Of a stretch of DNA of 64,000 nt, positions 54,490 to 63,858 are shown piece by piece (position 1 is the first letter of the stretch; each line of letters begins with the position of its first letter). Origin of the DNA: an uncultured Lachnospiraceae bacterium (GTDB lineage: Bacteria; Bacillota; Clostridia; Lachnospirales; Lachnospiraceae); the NCBI GenBank assembly GCA_902801515.1, contig CADCII010000015.1, positions 31,087-95,086 of the forward strand. Reading direction: 5' to 3'. Position numbers and translations under genes: made by a program. The notes below the pieces were generated by a model. The model was not told the DNA's origin and ran no database searches. It worked only from the letters and a program-made list of their open reading frames with translations.

Positions 54490-55536
54490 ATGAGCAAATG
54501 CATAGCAACGATCATAACCCCGTTTCACAACACGGATCTCAGAATGTTCCGAAGCGCATTCGAATCCGTGCGCAGCCAGACGATTGGAATAGATTCCATA
54601 GAGTGGATCATCGTCGTTCACAACTCCGAGCCAGGCTATCTCGAGAGTGTGAGGGAAATGACAAAAGGTTATGACACGATCAAGGTCTATGAGCTCAACA
54701 ACGATATCCGTACTGCGTCCAGCCCCAGGAACTTTGCTTTGGAAAAGGCTCATGGCAGATACCTGTTTTTCCTTGACTCGGATGACCATATGACTCCCGA
54801 GTGTATTGAGAAAGTCACTGAAAAAATGGAGCAGACAGGTGCCCAGATATGCAAGTTCCGCGCCGAAAAGGAATTTGAGGATGACAAGGTACTTGATACT
54901 TACGATCCCCGTGTCAGATTTGATCAGACTAAAGAGGTGATCGAATATCGCAAGGGGGATCCCAACATCAAGGATATCCTGACACTCACCACATTTACGC
55001 CATGGACTCAGGCGCTTCGGCGCGACCTGGTAGAGGACAACCATATCCGCTATAACCCTGAGACGGTGATAGGGGAAGATCTTGAATTTAACGTGATATG
55101 CGTGAACTGCGCTGACAAGATCATCGCTCTTCCGCAGCTGATCGGGTATGTCTATTATATTAATCATGCATCGACACTGCAGTCTGGAGGACCGCTGACA
55201 CCCGAGTCCGTCATGAGCGGAACAAAAGATCTTTTCAAATGTATTGACCTCGGTATCAATTTCGGGCTCGATATGCGTTATTTGTTCTGGGGATTTGCAT
55301 GGGTCCTTGGAATCAGGCTCATGCACACACCACAGATCACTGATGAGCAGCGTGCTGAATTCCGTGAAACCTTTGGTAAATATTTTGATATGGTGGAACC
55401 TCTCGAAAGTGATGAGAAGTTTTTCCCGGGAACAAAGGCGCAGGAGCACATGGATTTTTGCCGTATCAATGTGCTGGGTGACGCCAGGGAAAGCATAGCC
55501 AGAGCTGAGAGAGATACGTTGCTCCAGATTGTTTAG
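54490..55536 (+). CDS. Family 2 glycosyltransferase, N-terminal part of a probable fusion
   Basis: The protein has 348 residues from the ATG at 54490 after AGAGGAGATAA; a frame start at 54463 lacks a site. The GT-A fold motifs are present: IITPFHNTD at the start, NNDIRTASSPRNFAL, and the DxD motif as LFFLDSDDHM. The family transfers a sugar from a nucleotide donor. The last 25 residues (NVLGDARESIARAERDTLLQ) do not look like a GT2 end but like the N-terminal helix of GH3-family proteins. The stop is TAG at 55534 and the same frame continues into the GH3 gene, so the stop may split one ancestral protein. Confidence 0.88.
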   Translation: MSKCIATIITPFHNTDLRMFRSAFESVRSQTIGIDSIEWIIVVHNSEPGYLESVREMTKGYDTIKVYELNNDIRTASSPRNFALEKAHGRYLFFLDSDDHMTPECIEKVTEKMEQTGAQICKFRAEKEFEDDKVLDTYDPRVRFDQTKEVIEYRKGDPNIKDILTLTTFTPWTQALRRDLVEDNHIRYNPETVIGEDLEFNVICVNCADKIIALPQLIGYVYYINHASTLQSGGPLTPESVMSGTKDLFKCIDLGINFGLDMRYLFWGFAWVLGIRLMHTPQITDEQRAEFRETFGKYFDMVEPLESDEKFFPGTKAQEHMDFCRINVLGDARESIARAERDTLLQIV

Positions 55537-55617
55537 GATAATAAAGCGACTGATTACGGAAGGTCATACGGCTTCTCCACTGTCCGCACGTATCAGGCTT
55601 TCTCTGAGAAGATTCCT

Positions 55618-57096
55618 GTGACGAAATATCAGGACTATGAACCCATGATCAACCTGATCGACAGACTCGGCGAGAAAAATCTCCTTTTTAAGGAAGAACT
55701 GCAGGGATTTGCCATGACCAGCGGGCAGCAGGGAAAACCGAAGAAGATCCCGTATAACGCGTCTCACATAAGACCGTATATCGACGCACTTGTCAGCGAG
55801 TTCAACAGCGCAGACAGCAGCACGTTCCTGATTATGTCCAGCACATTGGATGAAAAGGATGAAATCCCGCATGATACGATTACAGGCGCAGCTCTGCGCA
55901 GGCTGGACAAGAGCCTTCTGTACAGTTCACATGCACGCGCACATAAATACGGCAGTATCACGTCTCCAAGAGATGTGGTATTCCCGGAGGAGCATTTTGA
56001 CTCCAAAAACCTGAGCCTCGTTTTTGCGCTGGCAGATCCTGACGTTGAGCAGATCATTGCCCCGTTTACATGGAATGTGCTGGAATATTTTGAATACCTT
56101 GAAAATAACCACCGGGCGATTGTTGATCAGATCAGGACAGGCGATGTCTTTGTCAACAAGATGTCGGAAGAACTGCTTGACAGACAGAGGGCACAGTTCC
56201 GCGCAGATCCAAAAAGAGCGGATGAACTGGAGGCAATCTTTGCTGAAGGGTTTGACAAGCCCGTGACCAGGAAGATCTGGCCCCGCTTCAGGAGAATCGT
56301 TGCGGTCGGCACATTCCCGTTTAAGATCTATACGGATGGTCTGAAGCGATATGTGGACGATGACATTATCTTCGATAATGGATACTATGCTGCTTCAGAA
56401 GCTGTGATCGGCCGTTCCATGGGACCGGGCACCGACGAATACATACTGCTCACCGACCATGACTTCTTTGAATTTCTTCCCGCAGGCCAGACACCTTCGA
56501 AAGAGGCACTGCTGCAGACGAAGGATGTAAAACCGGGATCGGATTATGAAGTATTTGTCACAAATACTGCCGGCTTATACCGTTACAGACTCGGCGACAT
56601 TATCCATGTTGTACGGATGAAGGATTCAGTACCTGTATTTACATATGTACGCAGGTATTACGACGTCTGCAGCGCAGGAAGCACTGAACTCAGCCTGAAT
56701 GATATTGAGAAAGTCATCCCGGAACTTGAGAAGGAAGCAGGGATCGATATCCGCGATTACTGCATTGAAGCGGATAAGGAACTGAATGCGTTCCATCTGA
56801 TGATCGAGCTGTCACCGGTCGAAACATTAAGACCGGATACCGGGGATCCGGATACGAAGCAGCTGTCACAGGCAGCGGAACAACTGTTCTGCAGTCAATC
56901 TGACAGTTATGCAGAAGCAAGAAAAACAGGAGCGGTTGCTCCGGTTCATGTCAGTCTTCTTGAACCGGAGACGCAGCTCCTGTACCGTGATAAATGTGCT
57001 GTCAGCCAGAAGTGTTCAGAAGCACAGCTGAAGCCTGTGCGGATACTGGATACGATGGAAAAATCAAAGTTTTTCCACGCATTTATCGTGAAGTAA
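55618..57096 (+). CDS. GH3 family acyl-adenylating protein, start lost
   Basis: This is a bacterial member of the GH3 (auxin-responsive promoter) family, which adenylates carboxylic acids and joins them to amino acids. The annotated start is the only usable codon, a GTG at 55618 (492 residues), and has no good ribosome site. The frame is open from 55537, directly after the TAG, and those 27 codons (DNKATDYGRSYGFSTV...) are clearly family sequence, so the natural protein begins further upstream, in the 54490 ORF. Visible ATP-binding blocks: FAMTSGQQGKPKKIPY, YYAASEAVIGR, LYRYRLGDIIHVV and STELSLNDIEKVI. It is probably part of a GT2-GH3 fusion. The substrate is unknown and need not be auxin. 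Confidence 0.85.
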   Translation: MTKYQDYEPMINLIDRLGEKNLLFKEELQGFAMTSGQQGKPKKIPYNASHIRPYIDALVSEFNSADSSTFLIMSSTLDEKDEIPHDTITGAALRRLDKSLLYSSHARAHKYGSITSPRDVVFPEEHFDSKNLSLVFALADPDVEQIIAPFTWNVLEYFEYLENNHRAIVDQIRTGDVFVNKMSEELLDRQRAQFRADPKRADELEAIFAEGFDKPVTRKIWPRFRRIVAVGTFPFKIYTDGLKRYVDDDIIFDNGYYAASEAVIGRSMGPGTDEYILLTDHDFFEFLPAGQTPSKEALLQTKDVKPGSDYEVFVTNTAGLYRYRLGDIIHVVRMKDSVPVFTYVRRYYDVCSAGSTELSLNDIEKVIPELEKEAGIDIRDYCIEADKELNAFHLMIELSPVETLRPDTGDPDTKQLSQAAEQLFCSQSDSYAEARKTGAVAPVHVSLLEPETQLLYRDKCAVSQKCSEAQLKPVRILDTMEKSKFFHAFIVK

Positions 57097-57102
57097 ACCG
57101 GG

Positions 57103-58071
57103 TTAGTTGCCGGCGTTCATATCATCCATCGTGTGACCCAGCTGATGATCTCTCAGCTGATCCGGCTCGACCCATTCGCCGCACCGTTCGCACTGGACCT
57201 TGTCGCCGTATAAATCGTCCATTGAATGGCTCAGCTGATGATCTCTTATTTCATCCGGTGAGAACCACTGGCCGCAGCGCTCGCACTGAACCTTGCCGTT
57301 GTTATCACCCTGTCCCGACTGCCCGGACTGCCCGGTCTGGCTTGTACTGCCGGCTGTTCCCGCCGGTGCTGTCTGGGACAGGAATGAGGATGATACATAG
57401 CTGTCCTTACCGTTATACTGAATCTGATACCAGCCCGTATCAGCACCATCCTTTGTAACAGCCCCGATCACCGTTACAGCTTCTCCTTTATACAGGGAAC
57501 CGACGACTTCACTGTCTGAAGAGGGGGCGGAGCGGACATTCAGCTCGTCTGTCGTCACGTAATAGGTTGCATTGATCGCATTAATGCCGGACTGGGTGGT
57601 CTGGGCATTCTGTGTTTCTTTCTGCATAGCTGTTTTGGTATCATATTTCAGGATCTTGATGGTCCCGACAGTCTTTATGATATCTTCAAAAGATTCCCTG
57701 GAGTCCGCCAGCCCTGTCACGATAAAGACTTCGTTTTTGGTCGATATAAATGTCTGGCATATCTCTTCGTTCTCTTCGGCCGCCATCTTTACATCGGGAA
57801 GACTCTCACCATTGGCGAGGTGATCGATCATGATCGAATTCTTCCCGTCGGTTATTTCAAACCAGTGATCGGAGTCCTCTTTCTCTTTCCATTCATCTTT
57901 GGATACCTCAACGGACAGAACGCCGTCCGGAGTCGTGATCGTAGCTGCAGTGCTTTCAACTGCAGTATTCTCAGCTGCAGTGTTTTCTGCTCCAGTATTC
58001 TCCGCAGCGACGACAGTTAAAGATGAGGCCAGCAGCGCTATCATACCAATCAAAGCTATTGTTTTTTTCAT
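57103..58071 (-). CDS. Secreted SH3-like protein with two C2H2-like zinc motifs
   Basis: The protein has 322 residues with a signal peptide (MKKTIALIGMIALLASSLTV) and an AENTA-type pentapeptide repeat just after it. A globular region of about 120 residues, an SH3-like domain (about 165-235; YYVTTDELNVRSAPSSDS, GWYQIQY, SYVSSSFLS), a Ser/Gly/Gln linker, and two 32-residue repeats at the end follow. Each repeat has CERCG-x9-10-RDHQL-x-H, i.e. Cys-x2-Cys-x11-His-x3-His, like C2H2 zinc fingers, but outside the cell. It is a paralogue of the partial gene at 1-821. It ends 6 bases from the convergent GH3 gene. Confidence 0.88.
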   Translation of the reverse strand: MKKTIALIGMIALLASSLTVVAAENTGAENTAAENTAVESTAATITTPDGVLSVEVSKDEWKEKEDSDHWFEITDGKNSIMIDHLANGESLPDVKMAAEENEEICQTFISTKNEVFIVTGLADSRESFEDIIKTVGTIKILKYDTKTAMQKETQNAQTTQSGINAINATYYVTTDELNVRSAPSSDSEVVGSLYKGEAVTVIGAVTKDGADTGWYQIQYNGKDSYVSSSFLSQTAPAGTAGSTSQTGQSGQSGQGDNNGKVQCERCGQWFSPDEIRDHQLSHSMDDLYGDKVQCERCGEWVEPDQLRDHQLGHTMDDMNAGN

Positions 58072-58130
58072 AGATGTAATCCTCCTTCGATTATTTATTT
58101 CCCACTAACTGATTTTTAGTTCAAAGAGAG

Positions 58131-58136
58131 ATTATA
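58131..58136 (-). promoter_or_regulatory. Possible -10 box for the 57103-58071 gene
   Basis: On the minus strand TATAAT lies about 60 bases before the ATG, with TTGATA 15 bases further up, a short spacing. The rest of 58072-58325 is AT-rich with nothing recognised. Confidence 0.4.
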
Positions 58137-58325
58137 CCACACCTGATCATTTATCAATAACAACTGTTTTCCTTAAGAAACTTAACTTTTCCTGGCTGTT
58201 ATATTCGGTTACACTATAAATAACAGACTTATGTTACTATTGCCTTATCAACCGAAGGATGATGGTTTTAGGAAGAACCGGCAGCGGTAATGCCGGCAAG
58301 GTAATAAGAGAGGAGAATACCTGAG

Positions 58326-59258
58326 ATGAAAAAAAGCAGTATATTGTGTGCGTCTGTTCTGGTAATCGGAATGGGAATGTCCGTGACAGCATGGGCTGAG
58401 AAAGCGCCGGAGGATCCTGTTGATGAAATCGGCGGATTATTAAGTTCCCTTTCAGACCGTCTTCCGGAAAAGGTTAATGTCGGAGGTGCGCTCCGCACTG
58501 TCGGAGAAATACTGGAAGATGCCGGAAGTGCGGCGAATCAGGGACTTCAGACCGTCGCTGACAAGATAACCGACGAAGATGGCTCCGTTGACTGGCAGAA
58601 GGTGGAAAATTCAGCAGAAGAACTATTCGGTTATCTCGCTGGGGGGCTGTCGATCGGCGATGTCGACGGCGCCGGTGGAGAAACCGAGCAGGACATGGAA
58701 GCTTTAATGGCGGAGATCCTGGTTCCATATGAGAGAGCGGATGCGGTGATGTTTGATTATGTCGCTGAGCGCAACGCAGAGTTTATGGATGCAGGCGATG
58801 TGCAGATATTCTCGAAAACGCCAGGCTATGTGGGTGATCCCGAAGCGGATGAGTTTAAGGTACTTGGTGATTTCACCCAGGTCAACTATGTCATCGACGG
58901 CGATCACATGAACATGATAAGCGCAGCGACGGACACACTGCTCCTGACACTGACAAAGGGGGAAGACGGTACCTATACGGTGACGGATGAAAAGCATGCG
59001 GAAGATGGAGAAGGTTATACTGATTCCCTCGAAGCGATGTGCGAAGAGGTGGGAATCCCTGTTGATGACGTTCACGTTGCCTCCAAACTGGGGGCTTATA
59101 ATGACGCAGATGCACTGGCGAAATATCTGAATGAGCATCCCGAGATAGCGACTGCCGAGTATCAGGGCGAACAGATGACCGCAGAAGAACTGAAGGCGCT
59201 GTCAGACGGTTACACCAGTGATCTTATGGATGCTATTTTCGAAGAGACAGAGGAGTAA
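58326..59258 (+). CDS. Secreted acidic protein of unknown function
   Basis: The protein has 310 residues after AGAGAGGAG. The signal peptide ends near TAWAEKAP. Residues 30-110 are helical with amphipathic repeats (IGGLLSSLSDRLPEKVNV). The second part (about 125-310) is acidic, alpha/beta, with no cysteine pairs or enzyme motif. It is a single-gene transcript with its own strong terminator. No family recognised. Confidence 0.82.
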   Translation: MKKSSILCASVLVIGMGMSVTAWAEKAPEDPVDEIGGLLSSLSDRLPEKVNVGGALRTVGEILEDAGSAANQGLQTVADKITDEDGSVDWQKVENSAEELFGYLAGGLSIGDVDGAGGETEQDMEALMAEILVPYERADAVMFDYVAERNAEFMDAGDVQIFSKTPGYVGDPEADEFKVLGDFTQVNYVIDGDHMNMISAATDTLLLTLTKGEDGTYTVTDEKHAEDGEGYTDSLEAMCEEVGIPVDDVHVASKLGAYNDADALAKYLNEHPEIATAEYQGEQMTAEELKALSDGYTSDLMDAIFEETEE

Positions 59259-59281
59259 ACCTGGTATTTCTATGACTCCGC

Positions 59282-59308
59282 AGCCCCGGGTAAAGCCGGG
59301 GCTTTTTT
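59282..59308 (+). terminator. Strong intrinsic terminator
   Basis: AGCCCCGG (59282-59289), loop of six, CCGGGGCT (59296-59303) running into a T6 tract ending at 59308. It serves the 58326 gene and abuts the end of the convergent transporter gene. Confidence 0.9.
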
Positions 59309-60204
59309 CAGGTCAGTACAGCACTCCATATAATGATAGCCGGTATTGAACAGAGTGTGGAAAACACTACCAGCTTTGTAGCAAAGACAGGATCCCGGTC
59401 ATATTTGGATGCCAGCATACTTGTTGTAGCGCCGGCCGGCATGGCAGCCAGTATCACAGAAAGACCGCGGACCAGATGACTGACAGGTAAAATGGTCAGT
59501 ACTACATATATTATGAGTGGGATTATGACCAGCCTCTGAAGCGAATAAAGAATAACGGTTTTATCCACGATCTCTTTTATGTTTATTTCTGCAAGGATCA
59601 TCCCGATAACCATCATTGACAGTGCTGTATTGCAGCGGCCTATTGTCTGGATCGGTGTAAGTATGACTTCCGGGATAATTGCCTGAGTCAGCAGCAGGAT
59701 AAGACCAATCAAACATGCAAGAACGCAAGGGTGTGAGATGACCTTCTTAACCGTTTCCTTCTTATCTGAGATACCTGAATAGATCGCGATCCCTTCCGAC
59801 CACATCATAATGCGCTGCGGTATCAGGTAGATGCTGGCCAGCATAAGGCCCGTGGCACCATACAGCCCTTCTGCAATCGGATTGCCGAGAAAACCCGCGT
59901 TGGAACATATGATCCCGTAGCGAAGATTCATGGATCTGCCGGGGCTTTCTTTCCTGTAAAGGACCTTGCCATATATTACGGAAAAGGCCTGGACGCCGAC
60001 AGAAACCAGAAAAATCGTCACACATTCCCTGAGCAGGTCGGTGGAGAGTCTGGTAATAAAACTTGTTATGATATTGCATGGGAGCACAATATTGATAACC
60101 AGATTCGTAAGGTCTTTCCTGGCTTCAACGCCAACTATTCCAAGCTTTCTTACGATGAGGCCAACTAACATTGTCCCAAAAATGGTGATCTGCAGAACAA
60201 GCAT
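59308..60204 (-). CDS. AEC family transporter
   Basis: The protein has 298 residues with a GGGAAAAAG site before the ATG at 60204. It is a polytopic protein with about ten helices, two conserved halves, and the AEC-type motifs VINIVLPCNIITSF near the N-terminus and MVIGMILAEI in the middle. Bacterial members transport dicarboxylates such as malate or malonate, or other anions. The link in the family name to auxin efflux, like that of the nearby GH3 gene, is only nominal. Confidence 0.9.
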   Translation of the reverse strand: MLVLQITIFGTMLVGLIVRKLGIVGVEARKDLTNLVINIVLPCNIITSFITRLSTDLLRECVTIFLVSVGVQAFSVIYGKVLYRKESPGRSMNLRYGIICSNAGFLGNPIAEGLYGATGLMLASIYLIPQRIMMWSEGIAIYSGISDKKETVKKVISHPCVLACLIGLILLLTQAIIPEVILTPIQTIGRCNTALSMMVIGMILAEINIKEIVDKTVILYSLQRLVIIPLIIYVVLTILPVSHLVRGLSVILAAMPAGATTSMLASKYDRDPVFATKLVVFSTLCSIPAIIIWSAVLT

Positions 60205-60466
60205 CTTTTTCCCTTTTGTATGTTGTATCTGTGAAAAACGTCCTGTTACAAAGAAGATGATACGACATCTTTTTCAAATTATACTTTTCTTCAGATACCA
60301 GCACAAGTTTCCGCAGCCCTTTAACAAATTAAGGAGAGGGCATCAGGAAATACCTCTGGTCTGGCTAAAAAGATTGGATTATTATAGTCTAAATCGGAAA
60401 TAGAAGTATATTTTTTAAAGAAATGAAACTGTCGATGAAGAGGAGGCCTGCGAAGGGTATTGGCTT

Positions 60467-62059
60467 ATGAAAAAAAGAAGTATCATCGGAATCTTTGCAA
60501 CTGTTATTACTGTCATGCTTGTCGTATGCAGTTCAGGAGCTGCTGCTCAATCGACTCCTGATCTTCCTGAACCTGAAGCGCCTGTTGAAGTTAACAGAAC
60601 CTATGAGAAGATCGATCCGTCGCCGGCGGTGGAAGCACCCTCCTATGATCTTAACCTGAAGATCGATACGGAAAACGACCGCATCACTGAAGAGGTCAGG
60701 ATTGACATTCAGAATAATACGGACGTTCCGGTTGACTCTGTTTATCTCAGATTTTACCCGATGGGGTATTTTGGTTATCTGTGTGAAAAGGAACCTGATG
60801 CCGCAGAGGCAAATAAGGATAAGAAAGCTGAGATTACAGGTATAAGATTTGACGGCACGGATGAGGAACTGTCTGCAGAGTATTTTATGGACGATACGTC
60901 TGTAAAAGTCAATCTGGCTGAGACTGCAATGCAGCCGGGCGAAAAAAGGACACTGGTCATTGAAGCCTGGACCGATATACCCGATGCACCGCAGCGTTTC
61001 GGGATGATAAGACATGAACAGAGGAAACTCTACCTGCTTTCATTTTTCTATCCTTACGTTGAGTGTAGCAGCGAAGGCATGTGGCAGGTAGATCCTCCGC
61101 TGTATCTGGGAGGAGAAGGAGAGAACAGAAATCCCGATCTGAAGACTTTTCATGTGGAAATGGAAGTGCCGGAGAACTTTACAGTAGCCTGTGCCGGAAC
61201 GGCTGTGAGAGAAAATGGAATCGTATCATTCGATCTGGAAAATATCCGGGATCTCGCCATTGCTGTTTCGGATTTTATGGATGCTGATACTTTCGAAACG
61301 CAGGGAGTAACGATCCGGAGTTATTATCTTACAGCCGGTAATTCTAAAGCTTACAGAGAGATAGCCAAACAGGTCGTCAAAGATGGATTTGAGTATTTTA
61401 CGGATCTGTTAGGTAATTACCCCCGTGCAGAATACACCCTTATTCAGGGTGTAGACGGGATGGAGCATTCCGGACTGGCGTTTGTTGAAGGGCAGACTTT
61501 TTTGAATGATCAGGATGAAATTGCAAATAAACTTCAGAGAAACATAGCGCATGAGATAGGTCACTCCTGGTTCTATGATTCCGTCGGAAACAATGAATAC
61601 CGTGAGGGCTGGATCGATGAAGGGATATGTACATATATTGTAAGTGATGAACTGTTATACAATGACATTGAATCCTATAAGACCGAAACAAAGTATGGCT
61701 CGGACGGGTCTTTGGAAAGCTATACCAGTGCACGTGACTGGGCTCATTCCAATGACGAAAAATATGACCTGGAGGGCCTGGATCACCTTTATCTGAACGA
61801 ACCCTGGGATGTGTTTCCGGATAATATCTCCCAGACAGAGAAAGAGTATGGCGTGGCGCCTATATTCCTGCGCCACGTAAAAGAGATCATGGGCCAGGAG
61901 GTCTTCTATGGATTCCTGCGCGAAGTATATGAGACATATACCTTGAAGATCGTCCATTCCGAAGATATTTTGAAGATACTTCGTAAATACAATGACAGCG
62001 AAGAGATTAATGAGTTGATTGATTTTTACTTTGATTCTGCTATATCAAGCAGCAGATAA
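60467..62059 (+). CDS. Secreted M1 family metallopeptidase
   Basis: The protein has 530 residues with a signal peptide (MKKRSIIGIFATVITVMLVV) ending near SGAAAQ. An N-terminal beta-sandwich domain (about 50-260) precedes the catalytic domain with HEIGH at 362-366 and the third zinc ligand Glu385 (HExxH-x18-E). The GxMEN exopeptidase box appears as DGMEHSG at about 328-334, with His where Asn is usual. It probably cleaves peptides at the cell surface. It has 262 bases upstream without any recognised element. Confidence 0.92.
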   Translation: MKKRSIIGIFATVITVMLVVCSSGAAAQSTPDLPEPEAPVEVNRTYEKIDPSPAVEAPSYDLNLKIDTENDRITEEVRIDIQNNTDVPVDSVYLRFYPMGYFGYLCEKEPDAAEANKDKKAEITGIRFDGTDEELSAEYFMDDTSVKVNLAETAMQPGEKRTLVIEAWTDIPDAPQRFGMIRHEQRKLYLLSFFYPYVECSSEGMWQVDPPLYLGGEGENRNPDLKTFHVEMEVPENFTVACAGTAVRENGIVSFDLENIRDLAIAVSDFMDADTFETQGVTIRSYYLTAGNSKAYREIAKQVVKDGFEYFTDLLGNYPRAEYTLIQGVDGMEHSGLAFVEGQTFLNDQDEIANKLQRNIAHEIGHSWFYDSVGNNEYREGWIDEGICTYIVSDELLYNDIESYKTETKYGSDGSLESYTSARDWAHSNDEKYDLEGLDHLYLNEPWDVFPDNISQTEKEYGVAPIFLRHVKEIMGQEVFYGFLREVYETYTLKIVHSEDILKILRKYNDSEEINELIDFYFDSAISSSR

Positions 62060-62303
62060 ACGTCTTCCATGGGGTAAAGTCTTTCACCGGTCTGGGACGG
62101 ATTGTACGGATATTCTCCTTCCGTGTATTCTGTGCAGCGCGGACAAGGCTTTGATCAAGCTCATCCGAAAACTATACTAATTCCTCTGAATTCACGTTCT
62201 TTTTATGCTACCATTGCTTTATGAACGTAGCAAAGCTGCTCCCGGCAGGATGATACCATTGGCCGTGCGGGTGATCGTGTTATTCCCTTTGTGAGGCTGA
62301 AAA

Positions 62304-63854
62304 ATGAAATCATTAGTGAAAAAAAACAGGTTTTTTGTTGCTTCGACGATTGCAATGCTGGCTTTTTATCTCTGGATAGCTGCGCAAATCCCATACACAC
62401 ATGATGATTGGGACTGGGGACTGGAAGTAGGTATGCAACATCTGTTGAAGGCGGATATTAACAGTAGGTATGTCGGGAATCTAATCGAAGTAATAATAAC
62501 CAGAAGTGTGATTCTCAAAACGCTTATAATGGGTATTATTTTCACGCTAATTCCTTTTACGATCACTATTATTGTCGGAAAGCTTATCAAAAAAGAGAGC
62601 AAGTGTTCAGACTTAATAAAGGTCAGTATTTTTTTCTTTTCGAACATGATGATTCTGTTAGTGCCAGGAGACGTGTGGCGGCAAACCAATGGCTGGGTTG
62701 CCGGATTCTCTAATTTCGTTGTATCCGGGCTTGGGTTGTTATTGTATCTTCTTTTCATGATAGAATCTGATACTTACTCAAAAGGCCCCAAATGGACGTT
62801 GATAAAACGTATCGGTCTGTTTGTTTTTGGGATTGTGATACAATTGTTCCTGGAAAATCTAACTATCTTTTTCTTCTTGTTTTCTGTTATTTTTTTGATA
62901 GCAAAAAGAAAACAAAAGGGTATTGTCCAACATGTAATCCCTTTGCTTTTGGGGAATTTGTTTGGGCTGATGATAATGTTCAGCAGTAATATATACTCCA
63001 GCCTCTGGAACACAGGATATGCCATCGGTACGTATCGTCATCTTATGTATAATCCTGCCAGGCCATTGCATGCCTTTATTATTGAATCGGGGCTGAGATA
63101 TATCGGCGTATTTATTCCGCAAATTGTATTTCATAATGGTATTCTTATAGGATGCATTGCCGGAATGATGGCAGTCGTGATTATTTTGAGAGAGAAGAAG
63201 AGTATTACAGAGCTTACTCTAAGTGTTGCTGACATTATTTTTAGCATCTACTATATTTTTTCTTATATTAAAGGAAATCCCTATTGGGATATTCGTCATG
63301 ATTTTGGAGCAATAGTTTTTCGACCAGTGATTACTGCCATCGATTGTTTATTTGTTGCTTTGATGATTATTGAGATTATCCTTCTTTTTAGGACGGACAG
63401 ACAGTTATTGCCCTGGCTGTTAGTGTTATGGATTATACCATTTATAATCATAGCACCGATGATTATGATAAACACCGTTGGTCCCAGATCTTATTATACA
63501 ACGGATATTTGCTTCATTCTGTTTGGAGCTATGATTTTCTCTTATATAGCTTGTAAAAAACAAATATATATAGTAGTACTGTCGATTCTCAGTTTTATTT
63601 CCGTAACAATATCAGGAACTAGATGGATAAAAATATATAGGCCAATAGGATATCAGAGCCGCGAACGTGAAAGGATTATTGAAACCGCTGTTTCGAATGG
63701 AGATAATCAGATCACTTTTTCGAAGTATCCTTATGGTGATTATTTGTGGGTGCCGGATCCTTCACAAAAGGATCCCCAGCGAGTAGCTTATTTCAAAGAG
63801 TTCTATCATATCCCGGAATATGTAGATATATGGTTTGAAAGTTGGGACAAATGA
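62304..63854 (+). CDS. Polytopic membrane protein, DUF6056/GT-C-like
   Basis: The protein has 516 residues, a GTGAGG ribosome site and 11 to 13 transmembrane helices. An acidic pair just after the first helix (Asp34-Asp35 in YTHDDWDWG) is typical of GT-C-like glycosyltransferases and DUF6056 proteins, which use a first-loop Asp. An outer loop at the C-terminal end (about 455-516) closes the protein. It is AT-rich compared with its neighbours. The stop codon TGA is part of an ATGA that directly precedes a structured sequence. It is probably involved in surface polysaccharide or teichoic acid decoration. Confidence 0.85.
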   Translation: MKSLVKKNRFFVASTIAMLAFYLWIAAQIPYTHDDWDWGLEVGMQHLLKADINSRYVGNLIEVIITRSVILKTLIMGIIFTLIPFTITIIVGKLIKKESKCSDLIKVSIFFFSNMMILLVPGDVWRQTNGWVAGFSNFVVSGLGLLLYLLFMIESDTYSKGPKWTLIKRIGLFVFGIVIQLFLENLTIFFFLFSVIFLIAKRKQKGIVQHVIPLLLGNLFGLMIMFSSNIYSSLWNTGYAIGTYRHLMYNPARPLHAFIIESGLRYIGVFIPQIVFHNGILIGCIAGMMAVVIILREKKSITELTLSVADIIFSIYYIFSYIKGNPYWDIRHDFGAIVFRPVITAIDCLFVALMIIEIILLFRTDRQLLPWLLVLWIIPFIIIAPMIMINTVGPRSYYTTDICFILFGAMIFSYIACKKQIYIVVLSILSFISVTISGTRWIKIYRPIGYQSRERERIIETAVSNGDNQITFSKYPYGDYLWVPDPSQKDPQRVAYFKEFYHIPEYVDIWFESWDK

Positions 63855-63858
63855 ACTA

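Noticed and set aside
55618-60204. GH3 'auxin-responsive' protein and 'auxin efflux carrier' as an auxin system
   Set aside because: Both names come from plant relatives. The bacterial members act on other acids and anions, the two genes are on opposite strands and are separated by two unrelated secreted-protein genes.
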